This document shows, one piece after another, positions 5,235 through 12,690 of a stretch of DNA of 14,484 nucleotides. Numbering within the stretch: position 1 is the stretch's first letter; each line of letters starts with the position of its first letter. A program made the translations under genes and the position numbers. Origin of the DNA: CAVPRW01 sp046727435 [NCBI: bacterium] (GTDB taxonomy: Bacteria > Tectomicrobia > Entotheonellia > J063); NCBI GenBank assembly GCA_046727435.1, contig JBKPCR010000391.1, positions 1 to 14,484 of the forward strand. Direction: 5' to 3'. The notes under the pieces were generated by a model. The model searched no databases and had not been told where the DNA came from. It saw only the letters and a list, made by a program, of their open reading frames with translations.

Positions 5235-8129
5235 TTAGGCCAATTCTTCCAACAGCTCCATTGCGTCTCGCAGGTCGGGTGTGTCAAAGCCTTCGGTGAA
5301 CCAGCCATAGACCGGCGCAAGCAGGTCGTAGGCCTCGACACGCTTGCCCTGCTGCTGCCACAGCCGGCTCAGGCTCAGTGCGGCCCGTAGCTCCAATGAC
5401 TTGGCCTGCTGCCGGCGGGCGACCTCAAGAGACTGCTGGAAACAGGCTTCCGCCTGGGGGACCTCTGGGCTCCCCAGTTGGAGCCGCAACGCTCCCTGGA
5501 GCCGAGACATCTCGGCCGCCGACCACCACAGCTCGGTCGTGGCCATCAGCGTCACGGCTTCGGCTAGGACCTGGAGCCCGGCCATGGGCTGCCCCGCCCG
5601 GCCATACGCCTCAGCCAGCAAGGCGAGCCAGTGGGGGCGCAGCTGGTCTGGTCCCATGTCAGGAGACGCCAACCCCTGGCGGAGGTGCGCCACGCCGGCG
5701 GCCGCCTCTCCGTGCATGGCTAGGGCCCACCCCCGCAAGATGCGCCCCTGCTCGGCGCGGAGCGGCCAACTTCGCACCGCTGCCAAGGCCATCAAGGCAT
5801 CGGCATGCGCCTGGGTCGCAGCCACGTCTCGGCGGCACTGGCAGACGAGGCCCACAAAGCACTCCGCATAGGCTAGACTGGGGAGATGTTCATGTTGCCG
5901 GGCTAAGTCCAGAGCCTCCTGACTCCGCTGCTGCGCCTGGTCGGCATAACCTAACGCCCACAGCACCCGCGCCAGCGAGGTGCGCACTGTGACTCCAGGC
6001 ACAAAGCCACCACGGAGGGTCTCGGGTTGAGACGGCAAGGCGTCAGAGAGGTGCCGGCTCTGCTCCAGGTGGGTCCGGGCGGCGAGGAAGTCCCCCCGAT
6101 AGAAGGCCATCGTTCCCATCAGAAAATGCCCCTCCACCAAGTACCCGGTGTCGGGCTGGCGTTGCGCCAGATCGAGGAGCTGCTGCGCCAACTCAATTGC
6201 GGTCTCCCCGTGCCCCTGGGTCATCTGAAACTGCGAGAGCCCCCAGAGGACCCGAGCGATCTGCAGCGTCTCACCCGTCTGCTGGCACAGCGTATGGGCC
6301 CGGCTATAGACGTGGCCCACGTCCGGGGATCCCACCCCCTTCGTCGCCCTTAGCAGGTCCGCCAGGGAGAGCTGGAGCGCGAGCTCGTGTTGCGTGCGCT
6401 CGGGGCTCTCCGGCAGGGTCGCGAGCAATTGCAATCCTTTCTTCAGGGCGGCGATCGCTTCGGAATGACCATTGCGCCGGGCGGCATTCTCCCCAGCCTG
6501 CTGCCAATAATGGACAGCCCTCCGGATCTCACCGCCGCGCTCGAAGTGGACAGCCAGCCGGGCCGCGATCTCTCCCGCCTGTGCACCATAGCCCGCCTCC
6601 AGGCGCAGGCCAATGCGCTGGTGCAAGTGCCGGCGCCGCACCGTCCCCAGCCCCTCGTACAGCACCTGCCGGTACAGCGCATGGGTAAAGCGGTAGCGCC
6701 CACTGCTGGTCCCATCCGGCCACTCTCGCAAGCCAATGTCCTCGAAGAACTGGCGCCGCGCCGCTAGCTCTTCACACGACGCTTCGACGTCCTCCAGCGG
6801 AGACTGGGCCCCCGCCGCCACCACAGCTACCGTAAATTGTTCGCCGGCTACGCTGGCCGCCCCCAGCACCCGCCGCTCCTCGGTGGGCAGGTCCTCCAGG
6901 CGCCGGACCAGCAACTGTCGCAAGCCCTCTGGCAGACTGGCCACCTTGGCCTCGGCCCCGTCCTGCAGCGTCCACTGCCCCTCGCGACGCACGACCACCC
7001 CCTGTCCTACGAGGTGCTCGACGATGTTCACCAGGAACAGCGGATGGCCCTCCGTGCGCTCATAGACGACGGCCGCGAGTCGGGAGGACACCGCCGCCCC
7101 CAGGCGCCCGGTCATATAGGCCGTCACATCCGCGCTGGTGAGCAACTCCAGGCGCATGTCCACCGCGCACCCCCGTCCACACAGCTCCCGCACGATGTGC
7201 CGCAGCGGATGTTGCTGGACTGCGGCCTCTACCGGGCGATAGGTCCCTAGCACCATCAGCCGCGAGGGCACCCGGCGTTGGGCCACATAGTTCAGACACT
7301 CAACGGTGGGGCGATCACTCCAGTGCAGATCTTCGAGGACCAACACCAGCGGCGTCTCGGCTGTCAGCACCTCGAGGACCTCGGCGAGCTCGCGCAGCAT
7401 CCGGGCCGCGGTCGCCCCCTGGATCTGGCGCTGCAGGCGCTGCAGCTCCGCCTCGGGCAGCAGCCCCGGCCACTGGACGAGCCAGATCGGTGCATACCGC
7501 CGCATCGCGTCCAGCACCTCCCGGTGATCCGGCCCACGCCTGAGTTGCCCTAATGCCTCTAAGAGTGGCAGATACGGTTCCCCCTCGCCAAAGTGCTCGA
7601 CGCACTGGCCCCGTGCCATCCGCACGCCCCTGCCGGCGGCCAGTTGGGCCAACCAGTGGTCCACCACCGTCGTCTTGCCCACCCCGGCTTCGCCACTAAC
7701 CCACACGACCTGGCGGGTGCCTTGGGCTGCACGCTGGAACCACGACGCCAAGGTGTCGATTTCACGTTGACGCCCCACGAGGGGTCCGGCCAGCAGCGGG
7801 GGGGCGACCTCCCAGTCGTCGCCGACGAGAAACCGATAACCCTGCCGTCCGACCGTGGCGAGGTAGCGTGGTGCGTCCGCGGCGTCGCCCAACACCGCCC
7901 GAATCTCCTGCACACACACCCGCAGCACCGTGTCCGTGACGTGGGTCCCGGCCCACACGTGCTGCCGTAACTCGGCTTTGGTCACCAGGCGGCCGGGATG
8001 CTCGGCCAGATAGCAGAGCATCGCCAGGGACCGGCGACGCAAGGCGAGGACCTGGGCCCCCCGCCACAGCTGGCCCTGGGTCACATCCAGACGGAAGGGC
8101 CCAAAGGTGACGTGATTCTCTGGAGGCAT
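5235..8129 (-). CDS. Winged-helix / AAA ATPase / helical-repeat transcriptional regulator
   Basis: This 964-residue protein has three parts. Residues 6-103 form an OmpR/PhoB-type winged helix (Trans_reg_C): FGPFRLD at the start, RRRSLAMLCYLAEHPGRLVTK, then a recognition helix in DTVLRVCVQEIRAVLGD, and RYLATVGRQGYRF at the wing. Residues ~116-400 are a STAND-type AAA ATPase with Walker A GEAGVGKTT (146-154) and Walker B LVLVLEDLHWSD (261-272). The remainder is alpha-helical and TPR-like, with many A/L/Q-rich helix pairs. In family members ATP and an effector bound by the repeats control DNA binding; the effector here is unknown. The ATG at 8129 is chosen over 8204 because GAGGAGA lies just before it and homology begins at once. 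A near-consensus promoter at 8240-8268 overlaps a duplicated operator-like sequence, suggesting self-regulation. The gene is divergent from a small ORF at 8296. Confidence 0.9.
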   Translation of the reverse strand: MPPENHVTFGPFRLDVTQGQLWRGAQVLALRRRSLAMLCYLAEHPGRLVTKAELRQHVWAGTHVTDTVLRVCVQEIRAVLGDAADAPRYLATVGRQGYRFLVGDDWEVAPPLLAGPLVGRQREIDTLASWFQRAAQGTRQVVWVSGEAGVGKTTVVDHWLAQLAAGRGVRMARGQCVEHFGEGEPYLPLLEALGQLRRGPDHREVLDAMRRYAPIWLVQWPGLLPEAELQRLQRQIQGATAARMLRELAEVLEVLTAETPLVLVLEDLHWSDRPTVECLNYVAQRRVPSRLMVLGTYRPVEAAVQQHPLRHIVRELCGRGCAVDMRLELLTSADVTAYMTGRLGAAVSSRLAAVVYERTEGHPLFLVNIVEHLVGQGVVVRREGQWTLQDGAEAKVASLPEGLRQLLVRRLEDLPTEERRVLGAASVAGEQFTVAVVAAGAQSPLEDVEASCEELAARRQFFEDIGLREWPDGTSSGRYRFTHALYRQVLYEGLGTVRRRHLHQRIGLRLEAGYGAQAGEIAARLAVHFERGGEIRRAVHYWQQAGENAARRNGHSEAIAALKKGLQLLATLPESPERTQHELALQLSLADLLRATKGVGSPDVGHVYSRAHTLCQQTGETLQIARVLWGLSQFQMTQGHGETAIELAQQLLDLAQRQPDTGYLVEGHFLMGTMAFYRGDFLAARTHLEQSRHLSDALPSQPETLRGGFVPGVTVRTSLARVLWALGYADQAQQRSQEALDLARQHEHLPSLAYAECFVGLVCQCRRDVAATQAHADALMALAAVRSWPLRAEQGRILRGWALAMHGEAAAGVAHLRQGLASPDMGPDQLRPHWLALLAEAYGRAGQPMAGLQVLAEAVTLMATTELWWSAAEMSRLQGALRLQLGSPEVPQAEACFQQSLEVARRQQAKSLELRAALSLSRLWQQQGKRVEAYDLLAPVYGWFTEGFDTPDLRDAMELLEELA

Positions 8130-8133
8130 GGCG

Positions 8134-8140
8134 TCTCCTC
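8134..8140 (-). promoter_or_regulatory. Ribosome binding site deciding the regulator start
   Basis: On the minus strand GAGGAGA ends 4 nt before the ATG at 8129. The alternative in-frame ATG at 8204 has no comparable site, and the 25 residues it would add do not resemble the family. Confidence 0.75.
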
Positions 8141-8239
8141 GCGCCAATGCGTGAACGGCTTGAACAGCAGGCTGAACACTTTCGTCGCGCCTCAGCCCCG
8201 ACATTGAACACTTGCGCCATGTCCATGAACGCGCAGCTG

Positions 8240-8268
8240 ATTATATATTCGTGTCAGGCAAAGGACAA
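8240..8268 (-). promoter_or_regulatory. Sigma-70 promoter of the AAA regulator gene
   Basis: Read on the minus strand, TTGTCC (complement of 8263-8268) is followed after exactly 17 nt by a perfect TATAAT (complement of 8240-8245). Transcription would start near 8233, giving a leader of about 100 nt before the ATG at 8129. The -35 and most of the spacer lie within the proximal copy of the 20-bp tandem repeat, so a protein bound there should interfere with, or directly contact, RNA polymerase. Confidence 0.7.
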
Positions 8269-8289
8269 CCGTGTCAGGCAAAGGACAAC
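8250..8289. repeat. Perfect tandem duplication of a 20-bp operator-like sequence
   Basis: The 20-bp unit at 8250-8269 is repeated without change at 8270-8289. Within each unit TGTC-N8-GACA forms a short dyad (TGTCAGGCAAAGGACA), as for a dimeric DNA-binding protein. The 20-bp step is close to two helical turns, so two dimers would bind nearly the same face. The pair lies between the divergent regulator (8129) and the small gene (8296) and overlaps the regulator's -35. The simplest reading is an operator for the winged-helix regulator itself; a recent chance duplication is the alternative. Confidence 0.8.
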
Positions 8290-8295
8290 GCGAAC

Positions 8296-8535
8296 ATGCC
8301 ATGCCCCCGGCGTGGCAGGGAGTCGACCGTGCCACCGTCCCACCCGTCTCTCCCGAGCGATCGGGTCTTTGTGGTGCAATTTCGCGCGCAGCCCAGCGGG
8401 GCATCGTCGTCCTATGACGGCCGTGTCGAGCATCTGGTGTCGGGCCAGGTGGCGCGCTTTCACTCGCTGGAGGAGTTGCTGGGGTTCATGGTCGGCGTGC
8501 TGGCGGACGTGCAAGCACAATCGGACTCGCCGTGA
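8296..8535 (+). CDS. Small conserved-looking protein of unknown function, divergent from the AAA regulator
   Basis: The 79-residue product has a disordered Pro/Arg/Ser-rich start (about 1-21). A compact region follows: DRVFVVQFR (22-30), DGRVEHLVSGQVARFHSLEE (41-60), LLGFMVGVLADV (61-72). The pattern, two strands, a loop, a strand and a helix, reads like a real small domain. From memory, short proteins with a VVQFR...GRVEH..SG....F.SLEELL pattern occur in several environmental bacteria, but I know no function. No signal peptide or membrane segment is seen. The ATG at 8296 is used; AAGGA lies about 12 nt upstream, a weak match. The frame is open further upstream through the tandem operator, so an alternative TTG start at 8212 cannot be excluded. 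Divergence from the regulator across the duplicated operator suggests shared control. Confidence 0.6.
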   Translation: MPCPRRGRESTVPPSHPSLPSDRVFVVQFRAQPSGASSSYDGRVEHLVSGQVARFHSLEELLGFMVGVLADVQAQSDSP

Positions 8536-8819
8536 GCGTGCCACGAGCATGTGCCTTACACGGCGCCGCGGGCAGGGCATGCGGAACATGCAAGTGTCCT
8601 CGGTGGCGCAGCTGGTCTTGCCGGCCGAAAAGGTCAGCCTGGGGATGCCTTAAGGCCTATCCCCATGGGACCAAAGTCCTATATCCAGCATGTCCCTTCC
8701 TGATTATACTCTCAACTTGAGGGATTGCATCTTTGCCTAGGAGCTGCGCTCTGACGCGCGGTGTCCCCTGCTACACCATTCAGTGATGACTCCCACACGG
8801 GTCTGCGAAAGGATGCCTG
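8536..8819. other. Intergenic region before the lipid-transport operon
   Basis: This 284-bp gap carries no credible gene. GGGGAT at 8641-8646 and ATCCCC at 8659-8664 flank a CCTTAAGG palindrome, so a short hairpin could form just after the small gene, but no T-run follows. TATACT at 8705-8710 could be a -10 for the downstream operon, though no good -35 sits 16-18 nt before it. I assign no promoter with confidence. Confidence 0.4.
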
Positions 8820-9971
8820 ATGCATAGCATAACCGTCGAGCGCCACCGGCCTAATGAGCTACGCTGCAGCCGCCCGACGGCGGACACGCTGCTGGTCGAA
8901 CTTTCCGGCAGCTGGCGGCTGCAGGACGAGATCCCAGCGCTCACTGCCGTGGAACAGGCGCTCGCGGCCGAGCCGCGCGTGCAGCGCCTGGCGTTTGAGA
9001 CCACCGCCTTAACCGCGTGGGACAGCGGGCTCGTCACCGTCGTGCTCGACATCCTGCACCTAGGGGCGCAACGCCATCTCGTGGTGGACCAGGAGGGGCT
9101 CCCAGAAGGGTTGAGGCGCCTGGTGCACCTCGCCACCGCCGTGCCGGAGCGCCAGGGGGCACGCCGGGAGGCCATCCGAGAACCATTCCTCGACCGCGTC
9201 GGCCAGGAGACGCTGGCCCTGATCGCCTCGGTGGGCGATCTCCTCGGCTTCATCGGCGAAGCGGTGCTCGCCTTGGGGCAATTCCTGCGCGGCAGGGCCC
9301 GCTTCCGCCCGGTCGAGTTCACGATGCTCATCCAGGAGTGCGGGGCCCAGGCGTTGCCCATCGTGACGTTGATCTGTTTTCTAGTGGGGGCCATCCTGGC
9401 CTTCATCGGAGCGGTCCAACTCGCCATGTTTGGGGCGCAGATCTATGTGGCCAATCTGGTCGGCATGGCGATGACCCTGGAGATGGGGGCGATGATGACC
9501 GCCATCATCATGGCGGGCCGAACTGGGGCCGCCTTTGCGGCGCGGCTGGGCACGATGACGGTGAACGAAGAAATCGATGCCCTGACCACCCTCGGCCTCT
9601 CGCCCATGGAATTCCTGGTGGTGCCGCGCATGCTGGCGCTGGTGACGATGATGCCGCTCTTGACGCTATATGCTGACCTCATGGGGATTCTCGGCGGTGG
9701 CCTGATCGGCGTCACCGTGCTGGGGATTTCCCCGGTGGAATATTTCCATCAGACGCGCGCCGCGCTGACGCTCAACGCCTGCGCGCAAGGCCTGATCAAG
9801 AGCAGCGTCTACGGGATGTTGGTCGCCTTGGCGGGCTGTCTCCGCGGCATGCAGTGCGGCCGCAGCGCCGCGGCGGTGGGACAGGCCACCACCTCGGCGG
9901 TGGTCACCAGCATCGTCTGCATCATCCTGGCCTCCGCCATCCTGACCGTCATCTTCTTTCGGGTGTGGTAG
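8820..9971 (+). CDS. mlaE: MlaE-type lipid ABC transporter permease with an N-terminal STAS domain
   Basis: This 383-residue protein fuses an N-terminal STAS domain to an MlaE permease. Residues ~20-105 show the STAS pattern: TLLVELSGSWRLQ, RVQRLAFETTALTAWDSGLV and HLVVDQEGLPEGLRRL; WDSGL sits where STAS domains carry their conserved D-S/T loop. From ~115 on, the MlaE domain has hydrophobic helices at about 178-205, 215-240, 260-295 and 345-380, plus the family segment MTLEMGAMMTAIIMAGRTGAAFAARLGTM between the first helices (residues ~219-247), followed by NEEIDAL. In E. coli the STAS function is a separate protein, MlaB; fused forms are common elsewhere. The permease sits in the inner membrane and pairs with the ATPase encoded next. 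AAAGGA lies 7-8 nt before the ATG. This is the first gene of a tight four-gene operon for glycerophospholipid traffic across the envelope. Confidence 0.93.
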   Translation: MHSITVERHRPNELRCSRPTADTLLVELSGSWRLQDEIPALTAVEQALAAEPRVQRLAFETTALTAWDSGLVTVVLDILHLGAQRHLVVDQEGLPEGLRRLVHLATAVPERQGARREAIREPFLDRVGQETLALIASVGDLLGFIGEAVLALGQFLRGRARFRPVEFTMLIQECGAQALPIVTLICFLVGAILAFIGAVQLAMFGAQIYVANLVGMAMTLEMGAMMTAIIMAGRTGAAFAARLGTMTVNEEIDALTTLGLSPMEFLVVPRMLALVTMMPLLTLYADLMGILGGGLIGVTVLGISPVEYFHQTRAALTLNACAQGLIKSSVYGMLVALAGCLRGMQCGRSAAAVGQATTSAVVTSIVCIILASAILTVIFFRVW

Positions 9972-9992
9972 CAGAGGAGGGCAGACACCGAC

Positions 9993-10763
9993 ATGACACC
10001 TGCAGAGGCTCACATTAGCGTCAACCATCTGACCATGGCCTATGGCAGCTTTGTCATCCAGCGCGACCTGACCTTCACGGTGCGGCGCGGGGACATCTTC
10101 ATCATCATGGGCGGCAGCGGGTGCGGCAAGAGTACCCTGCTGCGCCACCTGATCGGCTTGAAGCCCCCGGCCCAGGGGGAGGTGCAGATCGACGGCGAGA
10201 GTTTCTGGGAGGCCCCTGCGGAGGCCCAGGACCGCCTCAAGCGCCGCTTCGGGGTGCTGTTTCAGAGCGGGGCCTTATGGAGTTCCATGACGTTGGCGGA
10301 GAACGTGGCGCTGCCGCTCGAGCAGTATACCGCGTTGAGCGCCGCCCGCATTCGCCAGCAGGTGTCATTGAAGCTGGCGCTGGTCGGGCTGGCCGGTTTC
10401 GAGGACTACTATCCCGCACAGATCAGTGGGGGCATGCAAAAGCGGGCGGGATTGGCCCGCGCCATGGCGCTCGATCCGGATATTCTGTTTTTCGATGAAC
10501 CGTCGGCGGGGCTGGATCCGATCAGCTCCCGGCTGTTGGATGAGTTGATCCTCGAGTTGCGCGATAGTCTCGGCGCCACCATCGTGGTGGTGACGCACGA
10601 GCTGGCGAGTATTTTCACCATCGGGAACAACTCGGTCTTTCTCGATGCCGACACCAAAACCATGATCGCCAGCGGGGATCCCAAGCAGTTGCGGGATACG
10701 TGTCCGGATCCGAAGGTGCGCACGTTTCTCACCCGAGGAGCCATGAGCGCCCAGACGGCCTGA
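9993..10763 (+). CDS. mlaF: MlaF-type ABC transporter ATP-binding protein
   Basis: This is a complete 256-residue ABC ATPase that powers the MlaE-like permease from the cytoplasmic face. All nucleotide-site motifs are present: Walker A GGSGCGKST (40-48), Q-loop Gln91 in VLFQSGALWSSMT, signature ISGGMQKRAGLARA (144-157), Walker B ILFFDEPSAGLDP (164-176) and H-loop His202 in VVVTHEL. ISGGMQKR and the FQSGAL(W/F) Q-loop are typical of the Mla/Mkl subfamily rather than of sugar or peptide importers. It begins 21 nt after the permease stop with AGAGGAGGG in the gap. A perfect 8-bp inverted repeat overlaps its stop codon and the gap before the MCE gene. Identification is secure; the transport direction (retrograde or anterograde) is not determined by sequence. 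Confidence 0.95.
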   Translation: MTPAEAHISVNHLTMAYGSFVIQRDLTFTVRRGDIFIIMGGSGCGKSTLLRHLIGLKPPAQGEVQIDGESFWEAPAEAQDRLKRRFGVLFQSGALWSSMTLAENVALPLEQYTALSAARIRQQVSLKLALVGLAGFEDYYPAQISGGMQKRAGLARAMALDPDILFFDEPSAGLDPISSRLLDELILELRDSLGATIVVVTHELASIFTIGNNSVFLDADTKTMIASGDPKQLRDTCPDPKVRTFLTRGAMSAQTA

Positions 10764-10779
10764 TAAACCGGTCAGGCCG
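10756..10779 (+). other. Hairpin at the mlaF-MCE gene junction
   Basis: CGGCCTGA (10756-10763) and TCAGGCCG (10772-10779) form a perfect 8-bp stem with an 8-nt loop. The left arm includes the mlaF TGA stop. No T-run follows, so it is not an intrinsic terminator. In the mRNA it could act as a stability or processing element that sets relative expression of the ATPase and the MCE protein. Confidence 0.55.
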
Positions 10780-10806
10780 CTGTCCATCAAAGAAAGGAGC
10801 AGCGCA

Positions 10807-11898
10807 GTGAATCGGGCCAACCCAAAACTGATCGGGGCGTTTGTTATCGGGGCGGTGGCGTTGGTCGTCATCGGGGTGTTGCTGTTGGGCGGGGCCAAGT
10901 TTCTGACCGAAAAGCGCACCTTCGTGGCCTACTTCGAGGGCTCGGTCAAGGGCCTGAACGTCGGTGCCCCGGTCGAGTTCCAGGGGGTTCGCGTGGGCGC
11001 GGTGACCGACATCCAGCTGCAGTTCCTCACCGCGGCCATGGAGTTTCGCATCCCGGTCTTCATTCAGATCGAACCGGGCCGGATGACCGAGGTGGGTCGA
11101 GAGGTCAAAGTGCATGGACAGCTCCTCAAGCCGCTGATCGAGCGCGGGCTCCGCGCGAAACTGGAGATGCAGAGCATCGTGACGGGGCAGCTTATCGTGC
11201 AGCTGGGCTTCTATCCCGACACCCCGATCAGCCTGGTGGGCGACGGCAAGATCCCGGAGATTCCGACGGTGCCCACCATGATGCAGGAGCTCACCCATGC
11301 CCTCACGCACGCCCTGACGGAATTCCGGCACCTGCCGTTTCCGCAGCTCGTTGGTCAGCTCGCGGAGACGGCCCAGGGCCTCAATACCCTCATTCATAGC
11401 CCCGAAGTCAAGGGCCTCATTCAGAGTTTGAGCGTCACGGCCCAGGTGGCGGAGCGGTCCGTCCACAGTGTAGGTGAGCAGACCGGACCGGTGGCCGATC
11501 GCCTGAAAGACACTCTGGAAGCCGCCACCGCCCTCCTCCGCGACAGCCAGCAACTCGTTCGCCGTGTCAATACACAGGTGATGCCCATGTCCGACGGCGT
11601 CCAGAAGACGCTGGACACCTTGCGGACCACCATGAAGGACAGTGATCAGCTCATCCGCCATGTGGACACGCGGGTGACGCCGATGGTGGACAACCTGATG
11701 GAGACCTCAACGCGGCTCCGGGCGACGATCGCGCGCATGCAGCAGGTGGTGGACGGGGATGTGGTCAGGGTGCTCCAGGATACGAATAAGACACTTCAGG
11801 AGTTTTCGGGGACCGCGCGGTCCATCCGAGTGCTGGCCGACTACCTGGAGCGGAATCCAGACGCCGTGCTCTACGGCAAAAGTGGGGGTCGGAGATAG
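10807..11898 (+). CDS. MCE-domain (MlaD/PqiB-like) periplasmic lipid-transfer protein
   Basis: This 363-residue protein has one N-terminal membrane anchor (residues ~8-30, LIGAFVIGAVALVVIGVLLL) and a single MCE domain at about 37-137. FEGSVKGLNVGAPVEFQGVR opens the domain, and LIERGLRAKLEMQS then VTGQLIVQLGFYPDT close it. A long helical region to the C-terminus follows, ending LERNPDAVLYGK. MCE proteins form hexameric rings that guide lipids between membranes. At 363 residues it is twice the length of E. coli MlaD (183), and the GLRA...TGQL...FYPD and LERNPxAxLxGK features recall PqiB-like members, which form longer needles. Residues ~243-308 contain two copies of a 32-residue repeat with QL(V/I)R.V.T.V.PM.D in each. 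The start is GTG with AAAGGAG 8 nt upstream. It works with the MlaE/MlaF-type proteins and the lipoprotein encoded next. Confidence 0.93.
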   Translation: MNRANPKLIGAFVIGAVALVVIGVLLLGGAKFLTEKRTFVAYFEGSVKGLNVGAPVEFQGVRVGAVTDIQLQFLTAAMEFRIPVFIQIEPGRMTEVGREVKVHGQLLKPLIERGLRAKLEMQSIVTGQLIVQLGFYPDTPISLVGDGKIPEIPTVPTMMQELTHALTHALTEFRHLPFPQLVGQLAETAQGLNTLIHSPEVKGLIQSLSVTAQVAERSVHSVGEQTGPVADRLKDTLEAATALLRDSQQLVRRVNTQVMPMSDGVQKTLDTLRTTMKDSDQLIRHVDTRVTPMVDNLMETSTRLRATIARMQQVVDGDVVRVLQDTNKTLQEFSGTARSIRVLADYLERNPDAVLYGKSGGRR

Positions 11899-11901
11899 CT
11901 C

Positions 11902-12522
11902 ATGTGTCCTGTCTTGAGGCGACTCGCGGTTGTGCCATTGGTGGCCTTACTCCTGGGGTTGGGGGCCTGCGCCAGCATCCCGTCGCGCTTCTATCTCCTG
12001 AACACTCTGCCCGCTTCAGAGACGGTCCCAGCCACGGTGGCAGAACGGGGTCCGGTCATCGGGGTGGGGCCGATCACGCTGCCGAAGTATCTGGATCGGC
12101 CGCAGATCGTGACCCGCGCCAGCCGCAATCAACTGGCCCTCGGCGAGTTCGATCGCTGGGCCGAGCCCCTGCAGGACAATATCTCCCGCGTGCTCGCTGA
12201 GAATCTGGCGCGCCTGATCCCCACGGATCATCTGCTGATGCAGGCCTGGCCGCGGTCCGTCACCCTTGACTATCAGGTCACGGTGGAGGTGCTGCAGTTC
12301 GATGGCTGGTTGGGGGGTGAGAGCACGTTGCTGGCGCGCTGGAGCATCCTCGATGGAGCGGAGCACGAGCTGTTCAATCGGATGGTGCACCTTCATGCGC
12401 CTACTGGCGGGAGAGACTATGAAGCCATGGTCGTGGTCATGAACCAGATGATTGAGACGCTCAGTCGCGACATCGCTACGGCAATTCAGCGTCTGGCCTC
12501 GCGGGCGGTGGCTCGCGAATAG
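11902..12522 (+). CDS. PqiC-like lipoprotein (ABC_trans_aux family)
   Basis: The 206-residue product starts with a lipoprotein signal: RR, a hydrophobic stretch, and lipobox LGAC with Cys23 as the lipidated residue. SIPSRFYLLNTL follows, the FYLL motif typical of PqiC/ABC_trans_aux proteins. The rest matches the family outline: a VIGVGPITLPKYLDRPQIVTR strand region (split here as VIGVGPITLP then KYLDRPQIVTR), RWAEPLQDNISRVLAENLARLIP, a DYQVTVEVLQFDG strand and a final amphipathic helix of the YEAMVVVMNQMIETLSRDIA type. PqiC is an outer-membrane lipoprotein that caps the PqiB needle. The gene begins 3 nt after the MCE stop, so the two are translationally close. The combination of MlaE/MlaF-type core with PqiB/PqiC-type periplasmic parts is frequent outside the enterics. 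Ser at +2 of the mature protein is not Asp, agreeing with outer-membrane sorting if the Lol rule applies. Confidence 0.9.
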   Translation: MCPVLRRLAVVPLVALLLGLGACASIPSRFYLLNTLPASETVPATVAERGPVIGVGPITLPKYLDRPQIVTRASRNQLALGEFDRWAEPLQDNISRVLAENLARLIPTDHLLMQAWPRSVTLDYQVTVEVLQFDGWLGGESTLLARWSILDGAEHELFNRMVHLHAPTGGRDYEAMVVVMNQMIETLSRDIATAIQRLASRAVARE

Positions 12523-12690
12523 ACAGCGGCGCCGCGGGAATGGGTCAGGCCCTCAGCCCCGCCCGGCAAGAAGGGTCAGCTGTGGGGAGACATACCTGTG
12601 AGCCGTGAATCGGAGCTCAATGCCAAATTGGCTGATCGACAGGGCAACCTCCGCTAGAAAGTTTGATCACACTGGAAGGGAGGCTTACAT

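Noticed and set aside
8579-8653. 24-codon ATG frame after the small conserved-looking gene
   Set aside because: No recognisable features; likely chance.
8699-8712. TATACT as a promoter -10 for the lipid-transport operon
   Set aside because: No acceptable -35 at 16-18 nt, and the extended -10 TG is one base off.
12598-12657. 19-codon GTG frame (MSRESELNAKLADRQGNLR) before the small lipoprotein
   Set aside because: Too short to judge. A GGGGA lies upstream, but there is no family or conservation evidence.
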